Shown: positions 1 to 7,459 of the stretch, one piece after another
How the letters are laid out: every line of letters begins with the position of its first letter
How positions within the stretch are numbered: position 1 is the stretch's first letter
Assembly: GCA_026393895.1 (NCBI GenBank)
Contig: JAPKZG010000023.1
Span: 1 to 45,567, forward strand
DNA length: 45,567 nucleotides
Direction: 5' to 3'
Source: Candidatus Aminicenantota bacterium
Lineage (GTDB): Bacteria > Acidobacteriota > Aminicenantia > Aminicenantales > UBA4085
Position numbers and translations under genes: made by a program
Notes under the pieces: generated by a model
The model's input: only the letters and a program-made list of their open reading frames with translations
Told to the model about the DNA's origin: nothing
The model's database searches: none

Positions 1-1124
1 CAGCATGACTTCCTCCTCTTTTCCATCAGGCACTCGACGGCCCGGTTGGCCTGCATGGCCGCAACGATCCCGACCCGAGGGGCCATCGGCGAGACCTCCG
101 GAGGAGACTCCCCCGCCTCGTCGCCGATGATCGTGAGCCGCCCGACCCGGCGCTCCTTGATCCGGTTGTTGGCCCCGTATCCCGCCAACCCCGAAGCGGC
201 GATGATCGGGCGGTCCGGGAAATGCTTCATCCAGCTTTCGATCAGCATTTGCTTCCGGTCGGCCCGGTCGAAGGCCTCGACCAGAACGTCCGCACCTCCG
301 AAAACGCGGGCGACGTTTCGGGCCGTGATCCGGACGCGGCGGGCGACGATGTTCGTCCCCGAGGGAATCCGTCGGAGATTCTCGGCGAGGGCTTCGACTT
401 TGACCCGCTGAAGCTGATCGCCGAAATATTGCTGCCGGTTGAGGTTGGATATTTCGATCCGGTCGAAATCGGCGATGATGAGTTTTCCCACACCCGCCCG
501 GGCCAGGGCCAGAGCGACGTTGGAACCCAATCCGCCCGCCCCGGCGATGCCGACGACGCTTGTTTTCAAGACGGAGGCAACCACCGGATCATGGTGGCTA
601 TAGAATTCGGCTTGAAGGCGTTTGACCCGGCCTTCCGGTTCTTTTCCGCCTCGGGCCTCGATCAAGTCGGCTATTTCGCCGATTTGGCCCGGCGAAAACA
701 CGGGTTTCGGCGTCCGGACCGGGCGCGGCGAAACGATGATCCATCGGTCGCGTTCATGGATCGGAACGCGGTTTTTTATATTCGGCCCGACGACCTCGAT
801 TCCGGGGATTCCGGGTCCGGCCTCCGCCCCTTCGATGAAGACGTAATCGGCCCCGGCCTGCGCGGCCGCGAGATCCCGGTCCTTCGGGCGTCGGTGCGGG
901 ATGCGGACCACGGCCGTCCCGTTCGGCCCGGTCAAGGTCACCGCCTCGGCTCCGGCCTTTAAAAACAGCGTCGAATCTTTGTCCTCGCCGCCGAGGTCGA
1001 AGCCCGCCCCGCAGTGTTTGATGACGGCCACGGTCCGGCGCCGGCGGCGGAATTCGAGGATGAGATTCCGAAGCAGCGTCGTCTTGCCCGTTCCCGACCG
1101 GCCCACGATCGCGATCACATTCAT
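1..1124 (-). CDS. MobB-ThiF fusion protein, 3' end beyond window
   Basis: The frame is open from the ATG at 1124 to the window edge (374 codons, no stop). Residues 1 to about 165 look like MobB, the GTP-binding protein of molybdopterin dinucleotide synthesis: a P-loop GRSGTGKTT at 8-16, then IKH at 35-37 and the acidic EDKDS stretch at 47-51. Residues from about 185 look like a ThiF/MoeB adenylyltransferase, which adenylates the C-terminus of a ThiS or MoaD-type sulfur carrier: nucleotide loop GAGGLGS at 195-201 and DFDRIEISNLNRQ at 219-231. The join is in frame and shows no stop or start between the parts. It is the last gene of a tight operon, 6 nt after the HD gene. No other cofactor genes are visible nearby, so molybdenum, tungsten or thiamine use cannot be told apart. 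Seen: both motif sets. Inferred: one bifunctional protein. Confidence 0.85.
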   Translation of the reverse strand, partial: MNVIAIVGRSGTGKTTLLRNLILEFRRRRRTVAVIKHCGAGFDLGGEDKDSTLFLKAGAEAVTLTGPNGTAVVRIPHRRPKDRDLAAAQAGADYVFIEGAEAGPGIPGIEVVGPNIKNRVPIHERDRWIIVSPRPVRTPKPVFSPGQIGEIADLIEARGGKEPEGRVKRLQAEFYSHHDPVVASVLKTSVVGIAGAGGLGSNVALALARAGVGKLIIADFDRIEISNLNRQQYFGDQLQRVKVEALAENLRRIPSGTNIVARRVRITARNVARVFGGADVLVEAFDRADRKQMLIESWMKHFPDRPIIAASGLAGYGANNRIKERRVGRLTIIGDEAGESPPEVSPMAPRVGIVAAMQANRAVECLMEKRRKSC

Positions 1125-1130
1125 GGCCTG

Positions 1131-1685
1131 TCAGAGCCCCAATTCGGCTTCGATCCCCTGCATCGCCGCAAGGCAAACCGAGATGAATTCGTCGAGTTCG
1201 AGGCCGAGGTTCCGGCAGGTTTCGATGTCCTCGCGCCGGGCTCCCTTGGCGAAACTTTTTTCCTTGTACCGGCGCTTGACGAACTCCGCGTCGATGTTCC
1301 GTATTTTTTTGGTCGGGTGCATGAGGGTCGCGGCGACGATCAACCCCGTCAACGGGTCGACGGCGAAAATCGCGGTGTCCATCGGCGAGGCGCACGGCGC
1401 TTTCCCGGCATGGGCCTGGACGGCATGAATGATCGCCGGATCGACCCCCAGGCCCTCCAGGATTTTCACGGTTTCCTTCGTGTGAAGATCAGCGCTCATC
1501 CCCGTCATTTCGTAATCGAGGTCGTGCACGAGGCCGGCCTCTCCCCACGGTTCCGGATCGAACCCGAGGCGGACGGCCATCGCCCGCATGCAGGCTTCCA
1601 CGGCAAAGCAATGTTTGACGAGATTCTTATTTTGAAGATGGTTACGAAGTAGGGCTAGGGCTTTTTCTCGATTCATCGTCGGCAT
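1131..1685 (-). CDS. HD-domain phosphohydrolase-like protein
   Basis: A 184-aa protein with the metal-binding pattern of the HD superfamily: His25, the doublet His54-Asp55 in GLVHDLDYE, His68, His92 and Asp110. Proteins of this type hydrolyse phosphate esters, often of nucleotides; the substrate cannot be read from the sequence. It lies between a beta-propeller lipoprotein-like gene (3-nt gap upstream) and the MobB-ThiF fusion (6-nt gap downstream), so the three are probably co-transcribed. An ATG three codons in (1676) has better spacing from the purine run AAAGGA and may be the real start. No signal peptide or membrane segment. Confidence 0.85.
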   Translation of the reverse strand: MPTMNREKALALLRNHLQNKNLVKHCFAVEACMRAMAVRLGFDPEPWGEAGLVHDLDYEMTGMSADLHTKETVKILEGLGVDPAIIHAVQAHAGKAPCASPMDTAIFAVDPLTGLIVAATLMHPTKKIRNIDAEFVKRRYKEKSFAKGARREDIETCRNLGLELDEFISVCLAAMQGIEAELGL

Positions 1686-1688
1686 CCT

Positions 1689-2813
1689 TTATTTTTTGAT
1701 TTCCGTAGCATCCGTTTTTTCGGGCGATTCGGGAGGGGCCGGTGGAGATGCATGAAGGGAGACGAAAACATCCTGGTCCTCGGTTTCAGCGTTTATCACC
1801 AGCAAAATCTTCGAGCCGATCATCTCTGGGGGAGCGAGGATTTCTCCGCCCGCCTCGAACGCGACCTCCGCCTCCCCGTCCTTCGCCAAAAAAGCCTGAA
1901 GACGCGGCGACCGGGAAGAAACGAGGGCATAGGACCCGATGAGACGCGGGGAAAAAGCGGCCCGGCCGGAAAGGGCCTTCCACCACAGAAGTTCTCCGCG
2001 TTTGAGCTGCAGGGCCGCTACGATTTGACTCGACAGGACGACATAAATGTTCCGGCCGTCCGAAACCGGCGGTCCGACCGGAACGCCGCCGAGGTGTTGC
2101 GACCAGCGTTTTTCCCCGGTCGTCAGATCATACGCGGCGAGACGCCCGTCGGCAAAGCCGAGGACCGCGAAGTTGTCAACGATGCCGAAATCACCGGCGG
2201 CCTTTCCTTCGATCGCGAAATCTCCGGTCGGGCGGCCGTCGGACTCGAAAATCCGAAGCCGATTGTCCGAGGTCCTGAGAATGATCCGTTCCCCGTCGGC
2301 CGTCCATTTCGCCGCCGAAGGAACCGGGATCCTCCAGACGATCGCTCCGTCGGCCGGATTCAAGGCGGTTAAAAAATCTTTTTCGTTCAGAAAAACAACG
2401 CGGCCGCCGACAACGCGAAGTTCCCCAAAGACCGGTTCATTGATTTCCAACCTCCAGGCTTCCTGGCCCGCTTCGTCGAGCCCGAAAATCCAGCCGTTTG
2501 ATATCGCCCAGACGATCCGGTCGCCGACAACGACGGGCTCCGACGCGGCCGCACCCAGGAAAATCGACCAGCGGATGGTCGCTTGTTCCGGGTCCAGGGC
2601 TTGAAGGTATCCGTTCCTGGTCTCCACGAGGACGAGGCCGCCGGGCCCGGCGGTGATGGCCGGCATCAGCGGGCTCCGGCAGTTCACCCGCGAAGCTTCG
2701 ACCAGAGGAAACGATAAAGAAATCTCGTTCTCCGGCCGAAGCCGGGGGGCGCCGCAAGCCGCAGTCCAAAGACCGATGGCCGCCAAGACCGGGAAAAACC
2801 GTTCGAATCTCAT
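1689..2813 (-). CDS. PQQ-type beta-propeller lipoprotein-like protein
   Basis: A 374-aa exported protein. It begins with a signal peptide ending at a TAAC box (Cys20), which suggests lipid anchoring, although the box is not canonical. The rest is repeated blades of the PQQ-like/BamB propeller type, for example LQALDPEQATIRW, LTALNPADGAIVWR and LAAYDLTTGEKRWSQ. Each has the AxD-x-x-T/G-x-x-x-W signature. It resembles BamB, the outer-membrane assembly lipoprotein, but such propellers occur in many exported proteins and no BamA partner is present here, so the role is open. It heads the operon with the HD and MobB-ThiF genes. A TATAAT element sits 13 nt upstream of the ATG. Confidence 0.8.
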   Translation of the reverse strand: MRFERFFPVLAAIGLWTAACGAPRLRPENEISLSFPLVEASRVNCRSPLMPAITAGPGGLVLVETRNGYLQALDPEQATIRWSIFLGAAASEPVVVGDRIVWAISNGWIFGLDEAGQEAWRLEINEPVFGELRVVGGRVVFLNEKDFLTALNPADGAIVWRIPVPSAAKWTADGERIILRTSDNRLRIFESDGRPTGDFAIEGKAAGDFGIVDNFAVLGFADGRLAAYDLTTGEKRWSQHLGGVPVGPPVSDGRNIYVVLSSQIVAALQLKRGELLWWKALSGRAAFSPRLIGSYALVSSRSPRLQAFLAKDGEAEVAFEAGGEILAPPEMIGSKILLVINAETEDQDVFVSLHASPPAPPESPEKTDATEIKK

Positions 2814-2826
2814 GATGATTTCGGTT

Positions 2827-2832
2827 ATTATA
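2827..2832 (-). promoter_or_regulatory. -10 element before the propeller operon
   Basis: Perfect TATAAT on the minus strand, 13 nt before the ATG at 2813. No good -35 box is seen at 16-18 nt. The start point would fall near 2820, leaving a leader of only about 7 nt. Confidence 0.45.
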
Positions 2833-2852
2833 ACACGATTGGCGACCGCCTC

Positions 2853-2881
2853 TTTACATCCGGATGGATTAATGCTATTAT
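2853..2881 (+). promoter_or_regulatory. sigma-70-type promoter of the 56-aa gene
   Basis: TTTACA (2853-2858), a 17-nt spacer and TATTAT (2876-2881). The predicted start near 2888 lies only about 9 nt before the ATG at 2897, so the transcript would have almost no leader. Confidence 0.65.
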
Positions 2882-2896
2882 TTCTATAGGCAAACC

Positions 2897-3067
2897 ATGG
2901 TTAACTACATTTTGCTCTACAAAATCAAGAAAAAGGTCAAGGCGATGATCAAGGACAAGCTCGCCTTGGGGGAAATTGCGACCACGCCCAGCTCCTGCGT
3001 GGACTGCCTGGCGACCGACCTCAGCTGGGAAATCTACTACCTGATGAAGGAAAAAACCGAAGCCTGA
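2897..3067 (+). CDS. small CxxC protein, unknown function
   Basis: A 56-codon frame starting MVNYILLYKIKKK and ending in a TGA that directly abuts the stop codon of the convergent rarA gene. It has a Lys-rich N-terminal helix, then SSCVDCL, a CxxC pair that could bind a metal or a cluster or act in redox chemistry, and an amphipathic C-terminus (LSWEIYYLMKEK). A well-formed promoter sits just upstream and no other frame explains the segment. There is no signal peptide. I do not recognise a family. The promoter, start, length and codon use support a real gene; the function is unknown. Confidence 0.6.
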   Translation: MVNYILLYKIKKKVKAMIKDKLALGEIATTPSSCVDCLATDLSWEIYYLMKEKTEA

Positions 3068-4393
3068 TCAGGACTCCGGCCCGCTTTTTCCGTCGCGGAG
3101 CCGGGCCTTCATTCCCGCCCACCATTCCATCCGTTTCTTGATTTCTTTTTCGAAACCGAAAACGCCCGGCTCATAGTAGATCCTTCCCGCCAGCCGTTCG
3201 GGCATCGTCTTCATGTCGGTCGTCCCTTCGGCCCGGTCGTGGGCGTACGCATATCCCTTCCCGTACCCGATCTCTTTCATCAGCTTCGTGACCGCGTTCC
3301 GGATGGCCATTGGAACCGGCTCGTGCGGCCTTTCCTCGACGTCTTTTTGAACCTTCCCGAAGGCCGCATAGACGCGGTTGCTCTTTGGCGCCGCCGCGAG
3401 ATAAACGACCGCCTCGGCCAGGGCGAGATCGCCCTCGGGAGATCCCAGAAAATCATAGGCCTCCTTGGCCCGGAGCGTCAGGTCCAGGGCTTGCGGGTCC
3501 GCCAGACCAATATCCTCGGAGGCGAAACGAACCAGACGGCGGGCGATATAGAGAGGGTCCTCCCCGGCGTAGATCATCCGGGCAAGCCAGTAGAGGGCCG
3601 CGTCGACGTCGCTGTTGCGAAGGCTCTTATGAAGAGCCGAGATCAGATTGTAGTGTTCTTCTCCGTCCTTGTCGTAAAGCAACATTCGTTTTTGCTGGGC
3701 TTCCAGGACATGTCCCGGATCGATGGCGCCCGATCCCGCCAAGTCCGCGGCCACTTCGAGCGTGTTGAGACTCCGGCGCGCATCCCCGTTGGCCTGGTCG
3801 ATCAGAATCCGGCGGGCCGCCGGGTCAAGACTCAGTTCCCGTCCCCCCAGCCCATGTTCCGCATCGTTCAACGCGTCGTCGAGAATCCGGCCGACCGCTT
3901 CGTCGGAAAGGGGTTGCAGAACGAGTACCCGCGTTCGCGAAAGAAGCGGGGCGATGACTTCGAACGACGGATTTTCCGTCGTCGACCCGAATAGGATGAT
4001 GTCGCCGCGTTCGACATACGGCAGGAACGCGCCCTGCTGGGCCTTGTTGAAGCGATGGATTTCGTCGATGAAAATGATCGTCGGTTTTCCGTATAACCGC
4101 TTGTGGCTTTCGGCCCGGGCCATCACCTCTTTGACTTCCTTGATCCCCGAAAGGACCGCGCTGAAAAACGTCGAGGGAAGGTCGAAATGCCGGGCCAGCA
4201 TCATCGCCAGGGTCGTTTTTCCGGAACCGGGAGGCCCCCAGAAGATGATGGACACAAGTCGGTTTGATTCGATGAGCTGGGTTAGGATCTTGCCTTTCCC
4301 CAGGAGGTGGTCCTGGCCGTACAGACGTTCGAAACCGGCCGGCCTCATCCGTTCGGCCAACGGCGTGAGCGTCCCGGTTTTCGCTTTGGACAT
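3068..4393 (-). CDS. rarA: replication-associated recombination ATPase RarA/MgsA
   Basis: An AAA+ ATPase of the clamp-loader clade that acts at stalled replication forks. Near the N-terminus is PLAERMRP, typical of RarA. Then come Walker A GPPGSGKTT (residues 53-61) and Walker B IIFIDEIHRFNKAQQ, sensor 1 GSTTENPSF, and the C-terminal tetramerisation region with EGDLALAEAVVYLA and the end motif RLAGRIYYEP. Counted from the ATG at 4393 it is 441 aa, within the family's usual range. An ATG nine codons upstream is in frame, but a TATAAT lies between the two, 6 nt before 4393. That makes 4393 the likelier start and suggests a leaderless mRNA. Confidence 0.93.
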   Translation of the reverse strand: MSKAKTGTLTPLAERMRPAGFERLYGQDHLLGKGKILTQLIESNRLVSIIFWGPPGSGKTTLAMMLARHFDLPSTFFSAVLSGIKEVKEVMARAESHKRLYGKPTIIFIDEIHRFNKAQQGAFLPYVERGDIILFGSTTENPSFEVIAPLLSRTRVLVLQPLSDEAVGRILDDALNDAEHGLGGRELSLDPAARRILIDQANGDARRSLNTLEVAADLAGSGAIDPGHVLEAQQKRMLLYDKDGEEHYNLISALHKSLRNSDVDAALYWLARMIYAGEDPLYIARRLVRFASEDIGLADPQALDLTLRAKEAYDFLGSPEGDLALAEAVVYLAAAPKSNRVYAAFGKVQKDVEERPHEPVPMAIRNAVTKLMKEIGYGKGYAYAHDRAEGTTDMKTMPERLAGRIYYEPGVFGFEKEIKKRMEWWAGMKARLRDGKSGPES

Positions 4394-4399
4394 GCGGTA

Positions 4400-4405
4400 A
4401 TTATA
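4400..4405 (-). promoter_or_regulatory. -10 element abutting the rarA start
   Basis: Perfect TATAAT on the minus strand, 6 nt before the ATG at 4393. Transcription would begin at or within a base or two of the start codon, as in leaderless messages. The -35 region is weak (AT-rich only). Confidence 0.5.
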
Positions 4406-4475
4406 CCCCAATTCCTGCATGAATTAATCCGGCCGGCGGCGTCGCAGATAGAAGGTTGTCCAACGCGTCTTTTCA

Positions 4476-4504
4476 TTGACGGAAACGTCGGGTCATGTTA
4501 TCGT
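4476..4504 (+). promoter_or_regulatory. sigma-70-type promoter of the MerR-like gene
   Basis: TTGACG (4476-4481), a 17-nt spacer and TATCGT (4499-4504). The predicted start near 4511 gives a 46-nt leader to the ATG at 4557. Confidence 0.5.
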
Positions 4505-4556
4505 ACGTGAGGATTTTTAAAGGGAATGACGCCTTCGCGACAACAATGACGATCCG

Positions 4557-4934
4557 ATGAGCCCGAAGGATGAAAAAAAGCTCTTTTACCGGCTGGAAGA
4601 GGTCTGTCGGCTGGCGAAAATTGATTCTGCAACCGTGGCCCTTTGGGAAAATGAATTTCCTTTCATCGAGCCCGGGTCCGCAGGATCCGGGCAGAAAATC
4701 TACCGCCTGAAGGATGTGGAGATCATTTGCCGGATCAAGGAACTTCTCGGCCGGGAACATCTCACCCTGGCCGGAGCCCGGCGCCGTCTCGAGGCGGACA
4801 TGGATCTCCGTCCCGTCCCCGCCGTTCATCCGGACAAGATCGTCAAATTGCTGTGGCAGGTCCGGGACGAATTGCAGGACCTCTCCCAGAATCTCGACCC
4901 GCCGTCAAAAAAAAACCAAAACTCGTCGGATTGA
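4557..4934 (+). CDS. MerR-like transcriptional regulator
   Basis: A 125-aa protein with one winged-helix domain of the MerR type. LFYRLEEVCRLAKIDSATVALWENEF is followed by the wing and second helix IYRLKDVEIICRIKELLGREHLTLAGARRRL. A long C-terminal helix (KIVKLLWQVRDELQDLSQNL) should dimerise. No effector-binding domain or metal-binding Cys set follows, unlike MerR or SoxR. Its target cannot be read from context: it stands alone between rarA (divergent) and tRNA-Pro, with its own promoter. Confidence 0.8.
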   Translation: MSPKDEKKLFYRLEEVCRLAKIDSATVALWENEFPFIEPGSAGSGQKIYRLKDVEIICRIKELLGREHLTLAGARRRLEADMDLRPVPAVHPDKIVKLLWQVRDELQDLSQNLDPPSKKNQNSSD

Positions 4935-4996
4935 CATCCCCCGGCCACTTCGGGGTACGAAATTCCACAAAGAGGATTACCCCGCGGGAGAATTTC

Positions 4997-5005
4997 TGGT
5001 ATAAT
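4997..5005 (+). promoter_or_regulatory. extended -10 promoter of tRNA-Pro(GGG)
   Basis: TGG followed by TATAAT, i.e. an extended -10, 11 nt before the mature tRNA. No clear -35 box. Confidence 0.6.
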
Positions 5006-5016
5006 TAATCCTTCGT

Positions 5017-5093
5017 CGGGACGTGGCGCAGCCTGGTAGCGCACATGCTTGGGGTGCATGGGGTCGGCGGTTCGAATCCGCCCGTCCCGACCA
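5017..5093 (+). tRNA. tRNA-Pro (anticodon GGG)
   Basis: A 77-nt cloverleaf. The acceptor arms CGGGACG and CGTCCCG pair; the anticodon stem CATGC/GCATG carries the loop TTGGGGT (anticodon GGG); the T-arm has GGTTCGAATCC. Discriminator A and CCA are encoded. surE starts 58 nt downstream with no terminator between, so the two may share a transcript. Confidence 0.97.
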
Positions 5094-5151
5094 TGACCTC
5101 TCCCCTTGAACCGGCCGGCCGCTTCCGCCTGACCGGAGGAAAGGATCGATT

Positions 5152-5931
5152 ATGGCGCACGCGGCCGAACCGCTCATTCTCCTCTGCAACGACGACGGGT
5201 TCCATCGCGAAGGCATCCGGATTCTCTTCCGCCGGCTCCGCCCCCTGGGTCAAACCGTGATCGTCGCCCCCGACCGGGAAAGAAGCGCCTCCTCCCTGTC
5301 GCTGACGCTCCGCCGGCCGCTCCGCCTGCACCGGGTCAAGCCGGGAATCTGGAGTGTGGACGGAACGCCCGCCGACTGTATTTACTTCGCCCTCGACAAA
5401 ATCCTTCCCCGCCGGCCCGACCTTCTCATTTCAGGAATGAATCCGGGGCCCAACCTCGGCCAATTGGACGCCCACTATTCCGGAACAGTCGCGGCCGCCT
5501 TTCAGGGGTCATTTTTCGACGTCCCCTCCATCGCCGTTTCCACGATCCCGAACGCCTTGGGCCGTTTTTTCCTGAACCATGCGGCCTCCGTCGTCTACCG
5601 CCTCGTCGAACGCATTCTGGCCAAGGGCCTGCCCCAAGGAGTGACGTTAAACGTCAACATCCCCGCTCCTCCCGTGCTTGGCCTCAGGATCACCCGGCTC
5701 GGCCGGAAATATTACACCCGTGAAGTCATTGAAAAGAAAGACCCCCGCGGACAATCTTATTATTGGATCGGAACGGGAAATCCAGAGTCCGACGGGGCCT
5801 CAGGAACCGATATCCGGGCGACGGAGCGGAATTACGTTTCGATCACTCCGCTCCAAACCGATTTAACCTGCGAGGCGGTGCTCGGCCGCTCCCCTTTTCA
5901 AAAACTTTTCAAGGGAATATCGCTCGATTAA
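5152..5931 (+). CDS. surE: 5'/3'-nucleotidase SurE
   Basis: A 259-aa cytoplasmic phosphatase that removes phosphate from nucleoside monophosphates, linked to survival in stationary phase. The family motifs are intact: the metal-binding NDDG near residue 11, APDRERSASS, DGTPADC, SGMNPGPNLG and HYSGTVAAA. Length matches the family (about 250-260 aa). A GGAGGAAAGG stretch upstream serves as ribosome site. It follows tRNA-Pro(GGG) and may be read from the same promoter. Its last codon overlaps the convergent DedA gene by 4 nt. Confidence 0.95.
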   Translation: MAHAAEPLILLCNDDGFHREGIRILFRRLRPLGQTVIVAPDRERSASSLSLTLRRPLRLHRVKPGIWSVDGTPADCIYFALDKILPRRPDLLISGMNPGPNLGQLDAHYSGTVAAAFQGSFFDVPSIAVSTIPNALGRFFLNHAASVVYRLVERILAKGLPQGVTLNVNIPAPPVLGLRITRLGRKYYTREVIEKKDPRGQSYYWIGTGNPESDGASGTDIRATERNYVSITPLQTDLTCEAVLGRSPFQKLFKGISLD

Positions 5932-6590
5932 GACGCCCGTTCCTCGGATTTCCGTTTTTGTCTTCTTTGCCTGAGAAATTCCCAGAGAATCGGAACGAGC
6001 GAAATCAGGATGATGGCGATGATCACCAGGGAAAAGTTCTTCTTGACGAACGGGATGTTGCCGAAAAAATACCCTCCGAAACTGAAAAGAGCCACCCAGG
6101 CCAGCCCGCCGACGACGTTATAGCTGAGGAATTTACCGTAGCTCATCCGTCCGATCCCGGCCACGAACGGCGCGAACGTCCGGACGATCGGGACGAACCG
6201 AGCAAGGATGATCGTTTCTGCCCCGTATTTTTCATAAAAGCGGTGCGTCCGGTCGAGGTATTCCTTCCTGAAGATCCGGGATTTTTCCTTGGAGAAGACT
6301 TTGGGGCCGAGGATTTTTCCGATCCAGTAATTGACCGTGTCGCCGAGGACCGCAGCCGCGGCCAGGGTCAAAAAAAGCCAACCGATTTGGAGCGAGCCCG
6401 AAGCGGCGAAGGCGCCCGCGGCGAAGATCAGGGAATCGCCCGGAAGAAACGGGGTAACGACCAGTCCGGTTTCGCAAAAGATCACGACGAAAAGAATGAG
6501 ATAGGTCCAGAAACCGTAGGTTTGGATCAACCCGCTCAAATGCTTATCGAGATGGAGGACGAAATCGACGACCTTCGCGACGAACTCCAT
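5928..6590 (-). CDS. DedA-family membrane protein
   Basis: A 220-aa inner-membrane protein of the DedA/VTT family, linked to lipid (undecaprenyl phosphate or phosphatidylethanolamine) translocation and proton-motive force. The hallmark motifs are present: PGDSLIFAAGAFA, GDTVNYWIGKILG and RFVPIVRTFAPFVAGIGRM with the re-entrant-helix Arg and Pro residues. Several hydrophobic helices follow, and the C-terminus is basic (RQRRQKRKSEER), as expected on the cytoplasmic side. GGAG lies 5 nt before the ATG. Monocistronic, convergent with surE. Confidence 0.92.
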   Translation of the reverse strand: MEFVAKVVDFVLHLDKHLSGLIQTYGFWTYLILFVVIFCETGLVVTPFLPGDSLIFAAGAFAASGSLQIGWLFLTLAAAAVLGDTVNYWIGKILGPKVFSKEKSRIFRKEYLDRTHRFYEKYGAETIILARFVPIVRTFAPFVAGIGRMSYGKFLSYNVVGGLAWVALFSFGGYFFGNIPFVKKNFSLVIIAIILISLVPILWEFLRQRRQKRKSEERAS

Positions 6591-6691
6591 AGAGACTCCT
6601 TCGGCAAAGAGGAAGAGATATATCCGATTAACCCCGGCCTGTCAATCGTTCGCCCCGTCCTTCCCTTCGATCGGCGCCGGAGCGCGATTCC

Positions 6692-7459
6692 TCAAATCCG
6701 GGCCAGAACATGAGGGAAACCGTCGATCATCCGGACGTCGATGTCGACGCCGTAGACCTCGGTCAGCCGCTTGCCGGTGATGACCTCGGCCGGCGCCCCG
6801 GTCGCCGCTACCCGGCCTTCGTAAAGAAGGACGATCATATCGGCCAACACGGACGCGGTATTGGGATCGTGCGTCGTCAGGACAATGGTCTTGCCTTGAT
6901 CCCGAAGATGGCGCAGGACGCGGAGAACGCGGCGGGTGTTGGCCAGATCCAGGTGGGACGTCGGTTCATCCAGAAGCAGAAGGTCCGGGGCCTGGGCCAA
7001 GGCCCGGGCGATGGAGGCCAATTGTCGCTCTCCCGTGCTCAACGTCCGGACGGGTTTTCCGGCTTTCGACGCCAGATCGACGACGGAAAGCGCGTTTTCG
7101 ACGGCCCGGACGTCTTCTTCGTCGGCCCGGCCGAGGAGGCCGACATAGGGCGCGCGTCCGAGATGGACATAATCCCGGACGTCCAATTCGAGAACGGCCG
7201 ACTCGTCGGGGGCGACATGGCCCACCAGCCGGCTGCGCTCCCGGCCGGACAACCGGCCGATCAAGCGTCCGGATATCCGGATCTCCCCTTCCTTGGGCAC
7301 GAGCCAACCGAGAAGGAGATTTAAAAGCGTCGTCTTTCCGGAACCGTTCGGACCGACAACCGCGGTCACCGTTCCGGACGCGAAGGTCAGGTTCACGTCG
7401 CGCAAAACGGATTCGTCCCGCCCGTTGTAGGAGAACCAGACGCGGCGCAGCTCAATCAT
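6692..7459 (-). CDS. FecE/BtuD-type ABC transporter ATP-binding protein
   Basis: A 255-aa ATPase of the iron-siderophore/cobalamin import class. Walker A GPNGSGKTT lies near residue 37; the signature is LSTGERQLASIARAL (LSTGE rather than the usual LSGGE); Walker B is LLLLDEPTSHLD; the switch His is in TTHD. It starts within the stop of the permease gene (ATGA overlap), so translation is probably coupled. With the two upstream genes it forms a complete importer. The substrate could be an iron chelate, cobalamin or another metal compound; nothing in the sequence decides. Confidence 0.93.
   Translation of the reverse strand: MIELRRVWFSYNGRDESVLRDVNLTFASGTVTAVVGPNGSGKTTLLNLLLGWLVPKEGEIRISGRLIGRLSGRERSRLVGHVAPDESAVLELDVRDYVHLGRAPYVGLLGRADEEDVRAVENALSVVDLASKAGKPVRTLSTGERQLASIARALAQAPDLLLLDEPTSHLDLANTRRVLRVLRHLRDQGKTIVLTTHDPNTASVLADMIVLLYEGRVAATGAPAEVITGKRLTEVYGVDIDVRMIDGFPHVLARI

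Noticed and set aside
754..1395. A 213-codon minus-strand frame overlapping the MobB-ThiF and HD genes
   Set aside because: It is the wrong frame of two genes with clear motifs, and is rich in Arg/Gly/Asp as such shadows are.
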